DNA from: WVWN01 sp964563535
Lineage (GTDB): Bacteria; RBG-13-66-14; B26-G2; WVWN01
Assembly (NCBI GenBank): GCA_964563535.1
Contig: CAZLXP010000031.1
Span: 1 to 24,846 of the forward strand
Direction: 5' to 3'
Length of the DNA: 24,846 nucleotides
Of the stretch, positions 21,242-24,846 are shown one piece after another (position 1 is the first letter of the stretch; every line of letters starts with the position of its first letter). A program made the translations under genes and the position numbers. The notes under the pieces were generated by a model, which was not told the DNA's origin, ran no database searches, and saw only the letters and a program-made list of their open reading frames with translations.

Positions 21242-22090
21242 CTAAGGCGCCGAAGACGGCGATTCGTCGGCGTCGGCCGGCTCTTCGGCCGTCAGGTCCT
21301 CCTCCTCGCTTTTTTCCGCCGGCACTTCCTCGGCCGGTTCCGCGACGGCGGGCGTCCCGTCGTCCCAATGCCAACGCCACCACCACGGCCCGTCCCAATC
21401 GTCTTCCCAATCATATATTCCCATCCAACCTATCAACCGCGAGATGGGGAAGGCCTTTTTCGCGGTCCCCGTAACCGAGCCGGCCCAGAGGACCTCGCCG
21501 GTCCCCACGTCGAGGGTGCGGAGGTTGACCGTGACCTGCGCGTTGGCGCGAACGGTGGCCTCGTGGCGGCCGTCGTGCGAGCCGAGCCGGTCGAACCACA
21601 GGTCGGCGGCGACGACGCGGTACGCCAACGCGCGCGTGGCGCGATACGACGTGAGCGCGGCTTCGTTGGCGCGGAGCTTCGCGAGACTCGGCGCGGTTCC
21701 GCCGGCGAGGGAGGCGGCCGGGGGTTCGACGTACGCCGCCTCGGCTTCGCGCAGGCGGGCGGCCAAGGCGTTGCGTTCCACCGGCGTCGCGCCGGCGGCC
21801 CGGACCTTGTCGACCAGCCAGTCCTCGGCGAAGTAGCACCACCACTGGTCCTCGGCCTTGCCGCTCGAGAGCCGGTAGACGGCGACGTAATCCCCGGAGG
21901 AGACCGAGGCCGCGGGGAGCTTAGCGGCGTTGAACGCGAGATTGAACATTTCCGTCATGACGGGATGGGCGGTCTCGCGGATGCCGGCGCCTTCGTAGGC
22001 GCCGTGGACTTCGACGTTCTTGACGTTGCAGGCCGTGGCGGCCAAAACGGCCGCCGCGGCGAAAACGAGCGCGAGCTTCTTAGGGAGCAT
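21242..22090 (-). CDS. CsgG/FlgO-like lipoprotein with Trp-rich and acidic tail
   Basis: A 282-residue protein with a lipoprotein signal (Cys21 in AATAC). The main domain (about 45-215) resembles the CsgG/TolB-N-like fold of envelope lipoproteins: 'DWLVDKVRAAGATPVERNALAARLREAE' matches the usual 'l...l...g.fkvveR..l..il.E', and 'LAYRVVAADLWF', 'ANAQVTVNLRTLDVGTGEVLWAGSVTG' match the later strands. Next comes a run rich in Trp and Asp (about 225-245, including WWWRW), then an acidic low-complexity tail of Glu, Ala, Asp and Pro. AGGAGG lies just before ATG 22090. It might be an outer-membrane assembly or regulatory lipoprotein; no partner genes are nearby. Confidence 0.75.
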   Translation of the reverse strand: MLPKKLALVFAAAAVLAATACNVKNVEVHGAYEGAGIRETAHPVMTEMFNLAFNAAKLPAASVSSGDYVAVYRLSSGKAEDQWWCYFAEDWLVDKVRAAGATPVERNALAARLREAEAAYVEPPAASLAGGTAPSLAKLRANEAALTSYRATRALAYRVVAADLWFDRLGSHDGRHEATVRANAQVTVNLRTLDVGTGEVLWAGSVTGTAKKAFPISRLIGWMGIYDWEDDWDGPWWWRWHWDDGTPAVAEPAEEVPAEKSEEEDLTAEEPADADESPSSAP

Positions 22091-22223
22091 TGTTTACCTC
22101 CTAAGCAGGCCGGCCGTCCGGCCGGGTTGCGGGTTCGATACTGCCGGCGGGGCGGCGCCCGGCGTCGAGCGCCGCGTTCGTTTCGACGCCGGAGGCGCTT
22201 TTTTCGTTTAACGGGGCGAATGG

Positions 22224-22249
22224 AAAAAGCGCGGCACGGGGCCGCGCTT
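22224..22249 (-). terminator. Terminator of the VOC protein gene
   Basis: Read on the minus strand, stem AAGCGCGGC (22249-22241) / GCCGCGCTT (22235-22227) with a 5-base loop, followed by a T-run (22228-22224). Confidence 0.7.
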
Positions 22250-22279
22250 CCGCGTTCTGCACATATTATTGTTTAGACG

Positions 22280-22645
22280 TCAACTTTCTTTGCGAACGCT
22301 CTCCCACAAACCCACGACGCCGCCGCCCGGGTCGCGGCATACGGCGAACCAACCCATATCGCCCACGGCCGTTTTGGGGGTCGTTATCTTGCCGCCGGCG
22401 GCCGCGAGCTCCTTCGCCTTGTCGTCGACGGAGGCGACGAGGACGTAGACGAGGCAACAACCGTCCTCACAGGCGCAAGGTTCTTTGACGAGGTTGAATC
22501 CGCCGCCGGGGCCCGTTTCCGCCTCCCAGGTGGCGTAGTTCATCTCCGGCATCAACTCCACCTTCCAGCCGAACACCTTTTCGTAAAAGGCTTTGGATTT
22601 GGCGAAGTCGGTCGTCGGGATCTCGACGTGGCATATTTCGTGCAC
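22280..22645 (-). CDS. VOC (glyoxalase/bleomycin-resistance fold) family protein
   Basis: A 121-residue single-domain VOC protein. 'HVEIPTTDFAKSKAFYEKVFGWKVE' gives the first beta-alpha-beta-beta unit with a possible metal-ligand His6, and 'VDDKAKELAAAGGKITTPKTAVGDMGWFAVCRDPGGGVVGLWE' the second, with the acidic ligand near the end (E115). Members are metalloenzymes, or binding/resistance proteins when the ligands are absent. GTG 22645 is the start, with AAAGGAG six bases upstream. An unusual cysteine cluster C57, C59, C63, C64 sits in the turn between the two units and could bind an extra metal. The substrate is unknown. Confidence 0.88.
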   Translation of the reverse strand: MHEICHVEIPTTDFAKSKAFYEKVFGWKVELMPEMNYATWEAETGPGGGFNLVKEPCACEDGCCLVYVLVASVDDKAKELAAAGGKITTPKTAVGDMGWFAVCRDPGGGVVGLWESVRKES

Positions 22646-22700
22646 AGCGGCTCCTTTCCCTGCGAAGTTACTTTTAGGAGGTTTGCTTCCTAAATTAGGT

Positions 22701-24419
22701 TTAAGGCCCCGTTTCTCTTGGGGGCATTGCCGCCCCGGTTATCGCGCTTGCCGGGTAAAGGTCTTTTTTGCGTAAAGCGACGGTGAACGAGCCGCAGCGG
22801 CTTACGTCGTACATGTTCTCGAGGATAGTTATGGCTCGCGGGTCTTCCAGCGCGGCTTTATAACCGTCGTGTATAAAATAGGCGTCGCGGAGGACGACGG
22901 CGCCCGTGTGCCGGTCGCGCGTCCAGGAGCGGAACTCGTCGGCGTCCGCCAGGACCTCCTCGGTCGCGACGTGCGGGTGGGCGTACCGTTCGGCAAACGC
23001 CACGTCCGCCGGGGCGACGACGTTCATATTATCGGGAACGGCCTTCAACGCCGCCGCGGCCGCGGCCAGGCCGCGTTCGCCGTAGTTGTATCGGTGTTCG
23101 TAATCGGCCCGGGCGTGCCAGATGTCGAGCGCCGGCCCCGCCGCGACGGCCAGGATGACGAAGGACATGGCCCTTCCCCCCCGGCGCGTCATAACCAGGA
23201 AAGCGATTAAAGGCAGGATTACGAAGGCGCCGGTGAGCGCCAGCGCCTTGTTGACGTCGCCGTACGGCGCGAGCAGGACCTCCTTGGCCTCGCGCGCGAC
23301 GTAGGGCCAATACAGCGGGTCGCGGGCGACGAGTAGATAATAGACGAAGGCCAGCGCGCCCAGGAACAAGACCGTTCGCTTCGACTCCCCGGCAAACGCC
23401 GGCCCGAACGCGGCGCCCGCCACCAACGCCGCCAGCGGCACCAGCGGCGCATGGTATTTGACGAAGCCGTAGCCGTCGCCGCCCACGATAAGGTAAAAGA
23501 CCAGGATGACGAGCCCGGCGAGGCCGGCGTACGTCGCGGCCGCGTCGGCGCCCTCGAGCCGCCGCCGAATGTCTCGGCTACAGGCGACGAAGAACGTGAC
23601 GAGGAAAGGTAAGCCGAGCCAAAGGACGAGCTTAAGACCGCGTTTGAGGATTAATCCGCCGAACGCGCCGCCCGGCGCCGCGACGCGCCCCAGCGAATGT
23701 TCGAACGGCTCGAGCATCGGCAGCCCTTTAATCGAGCAGTAGGGGACGTAATAGGCCGAGAATACGAGTACGCCCGCCGCGGCCGCGGCCGCGAGATAGG
23801 CCAGTTGGCGGGGCCGCCGGGCCACAAGGTAATACGCGGCAAGGGCGCCTACCAGGAGGGGGGGCGTCGTGAGCTTTGCCATCAGCGATGCGCCGAAGAG
23901 TAGGCCGAAACCCAGCCACCCTACGCCGCCGAGGCCGAAGTCCCGGCGGCCGAGGTACCAAACGAAAACGACGGCGACGAGCGGGAGTATCGCCGTATCT
24001 ATCTCGACCAGTAACGCGGATTGGACGGCCAGCGGGTGAAAACTATACAGTAAGACGGCCAGGAACGGCCCCCACCGTTCGCCCGTCGCCCGGCGCGTCG
24101 CGGCCCATAACATCGCGCCGGCGAGGTAGAAACCCACGATGCCGATGAGGCGGCCGGCCCAGGGCACTTTGCCCGCGAGGCCGACCGGAACCGCTAACAG
24201 CGAGTGATACAGCAGCGGGTGGCTCAGGACCGCGTTCCACGTCGACCCCGAGAACGCCATCGGCTTGGCGGTATAGGCCAACGAGAACGCGACGTCGACG
24301 AACTGCGGCTCGTCGGCGACAAGGGGTTGGTTGATTTGAAGAAGGATAAAAACGCCGGCCGCGGCGGCGACGGCGACGAGGAGGAACGCGTATACAATCG
24401 AGGGAATGGGCTTTTTCAA
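22701..24419 (-). CDS. GT39-like (ArnT/PMT-type) membrane glycosyltransferase
   Basis: A 572-residue protein with about 12-13 membrane helices. After helix 1 the first periplasmic loop has the acidic pair D36-E37 ('VADEPQFVDVAFSLAYT') and later 'LSHPLLYHSLLAVPVGL' (66-82), both typical for GT-C family 39 enzymes where the Asp/Glu acts with the lipid-linked sugar. The C-terminal 130 residues form a soluble domain ('VPDNMNVVAPADVAFAERYAHP...'). The start is the TTG at 24419, because no ATG or GTG precedes it in frame and the protein begins with typical Lys-rich residues; no ribosome binding site is visible, so the start is uncertain. Acceptor and sugar donor are unknown. Confidence 0.82.
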   Translation of the reverse strand: MKKPIPSIVYAFLLVAVAAAAGVFILLQINQPLVADEPQFVDVAFSLAYTAKPMAFSGSTWNAVLSHPLLYHSLLAVPVGLAGKVPWAGRLIGIVGFYLAGAMLWAATRRATGERWGPFLAVLLYSFHPLAVQSALLVEIDTAILPLVAVVFVWYLGRRDFGLGGVGWLGFGLLFGASLMAKLTTPPLLVGALAAYYLVARRPRQLAYLAAAAAAGVLVFSAYYVPYCSIKGLPMLEPFEHSLGRVAAPGGAFGGLILKRGLKLVLWLGLPFLVTFFVACSRDIRRRLEGADAAATYAGLAGLVILVFYLIVGGDGYGFVKYHAPLVPLAALVAGAAFGPAFAGESKRTVLFLGALAFVYYLLVARDPLYWPYVAREAKEVLLAPYGDVNKALALTGAFVILPLIAFLVMTRRGGRAMSFVILAVAAGPALDIWHARADYEHRYNYGERGLAAAAAALKAVPDNMNVVAPADVAFAERYAHPHVATEEVLADADEFRSWTRDRHTGAVVLRDAYFIHDGYKAALEDPRAITILENMYDVSRCGSFTVALRKKDLYPASAITGAAMPPRETGP

Positions 24420-24491
24420 ATTGAAAATAAAGACGGGAGGAGCGGTTACTATCCTATCGTTTAATAACTAATTTATTATTAATCCTGTCGC

Positions 24492-24519
24492 CGCGTTCGT
24501 TTAATACCCGCCGAACGCG
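24492..24519. repeat. Inverted repeat in the gap between the two rightmost genes
   Basis: Perfect 8-base arms CGCGTTCG (24492-24499) and CGAACGCG (24512-24519) around a 12-base AT-richer loop. It could be a terminator stem for the radical-SAM-like gene (minus strand), though no clean T-run follows, or an operator. Confidence 0.4.
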
Positions 24520-24526
24520 AATCCCC

Positions 24527-24846
24527 TCACGCCTTATCCTTCCGGAAGAAACGCTTCACGCCCGCGACGAACCCTTTGACCCCCAGCGGGTACGGGAATA
24601 TCCGGCGGCGGTTGGTATACCCGTACCACAGGGTGAATATTATTTTGTAGAGCGGGTTGGCCGGAACGCGGCACAGCGGCCGGGCGAAGCGCCCCAGGGA
24701 GGGCCACTCGACCATGACGCCGAAGAGTTTGTGGAGGTTGGCCAGCATCCTCCCCTCTTTTTCGCTTCGGAAGCGCAGGACCGAATGGTCGTGGAAGGTA
24801 CGGAAGACGGCGTTCGGGTCGCCGTCGTAGTAGCCGCCTCGCACGG
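24527..24846 (-). CDS. C-terminus of a probable B12-binding-type radical SAM protein (cut by window edge)
   Basis: The last 106 or so codons of a gene entering from the right edge. The frame is open to base 24846, so the GTG at 24844 is probably internal. The text 'VFRTFHDHSVLRFRSEKEGRMLANLHKLFGVMVEWPSLGRFARPLCRVPANPLYKIIFTLWYGYTNRRRIFPY' matches my memory of the C-terminal helical tail of B12-binding-domain radical SAM proteins (HSVL.F.SEKEG..i.NLH.LF ... P.N.l...i..lWkGY...RIFP). The CxxxCxxC cluster and B12 domain would be outside the window, so the assignment rests on the tail only. Confidence 0.6.
   Translation of the reverse strand, partial: VRGGYYDGDPNAVFRTFHDHSVLRFRSEKEGRMLANLHKLFGVMVEWPSLGRFARPLCRVPANPLYKIIFTLWYGYTNRRRIFPYPLGVKGFVAGVKRFFRKDKA

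Noticed and set aside
22672..22694. Hairpin TTTAGGA/TCCTAAA between the glycosyltransferase and VOC genes as a terminator
   Set aside because: The stem is AT-rich and no T-run follows on the minus strand.
1..24846. CRISPR arrays, insertion sequences or prophage genes
   Set aside because: No regularly spaced repeats, transposase motifs or phage structural genes are visible in any frame.

Overview
The window is bacterial, mostly GC-rich (for example 44 of 60 bases at 12241-12300) and densely coded on both strands. Lipoprotein signal peptides, a PorV-type outer-membrane barrel with a C-terminal Phe, and a FlgD-like C-terminal domain point to a double-membrane bacterium. The mix (selenocysteine-containing SelD, several GT-C glycosyltransferases, PorV protein, AMIN/FlgD-type secreted proteins) resembles uncultured FCB-like or candidate-phylum genomes. 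No 16S or other decisive marker is present, so the phylum is left open.

Layout. 1-405: start of an ABC-transporter ATPase running off the left edge. 406-943: dnaA upstream region, with a well-formed promoter and terminator framing a probable ~130-nt small RNA. 944-2302: dnaA, followed by an AT-rich candidate origin (2303-2626). 2627-4363: tRNA-Gln(UUG), prs and a HEAT-repeat protein, probably one transcript. 4449-7130: two convergent GT-C membrane glycosyltransferases. 7327-8877: proline-catabolic aldehyde dehydrogenase. 9011-9223: tiny four-Cys protein. 9460-10512: selD with an in-frame UGA (selenocysteine). 10547-11128: lipoprotein with a sugar-binding-like domain. 11180-11332: 50-aa DUF2292 protein, divergent from 11466-12137, a two-helix channel-like protein without a recognisable filter. 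12175-13095: PorV-family barrel.

13160-14230 is an AT-rich island (20 GC of 60 bases at 13801-13860). It carries a two-gene cassette on the minus strand: an uncharacterised 154-aa protein translationally coupled to a HEPN-family protein. The HEPN gene has an in-frame TAA just before its catalytic RHWVAH motif. This is the most system-like object in the window, possibly a damaged defence or toxin-antitoxin module.

14353-19473 is a tightly packed plus-strand operon: secreted FlgD-like protein, AMIN/glutamine-amidotransferase-like protein, ruvC, ruvA, ruvB, pyrE and a caspase-like DUF6642 protein. It is followed by a tandem pair of paralogous 206-aa lipoproteins, a minus-strand CsgG-like lipoprotein, a VOC protein, a third GT-C glycosyltransferase, and the C-terminus of a probable radical-SAM protein at the right edge.

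Housekeeping functions present are replication initiation (DnaA), Holliday-junction processing (RuvABC), PRPP supply and use (Prs, PyrE) and selenophosphate synthesis (SelD). Several promoters have near-consensus -35/-10 boxes with 16-17 bp spacing, often with an extended -10 TGn, and three of them lie so close to the start codon that the mRNAs should be nearly leaderless.
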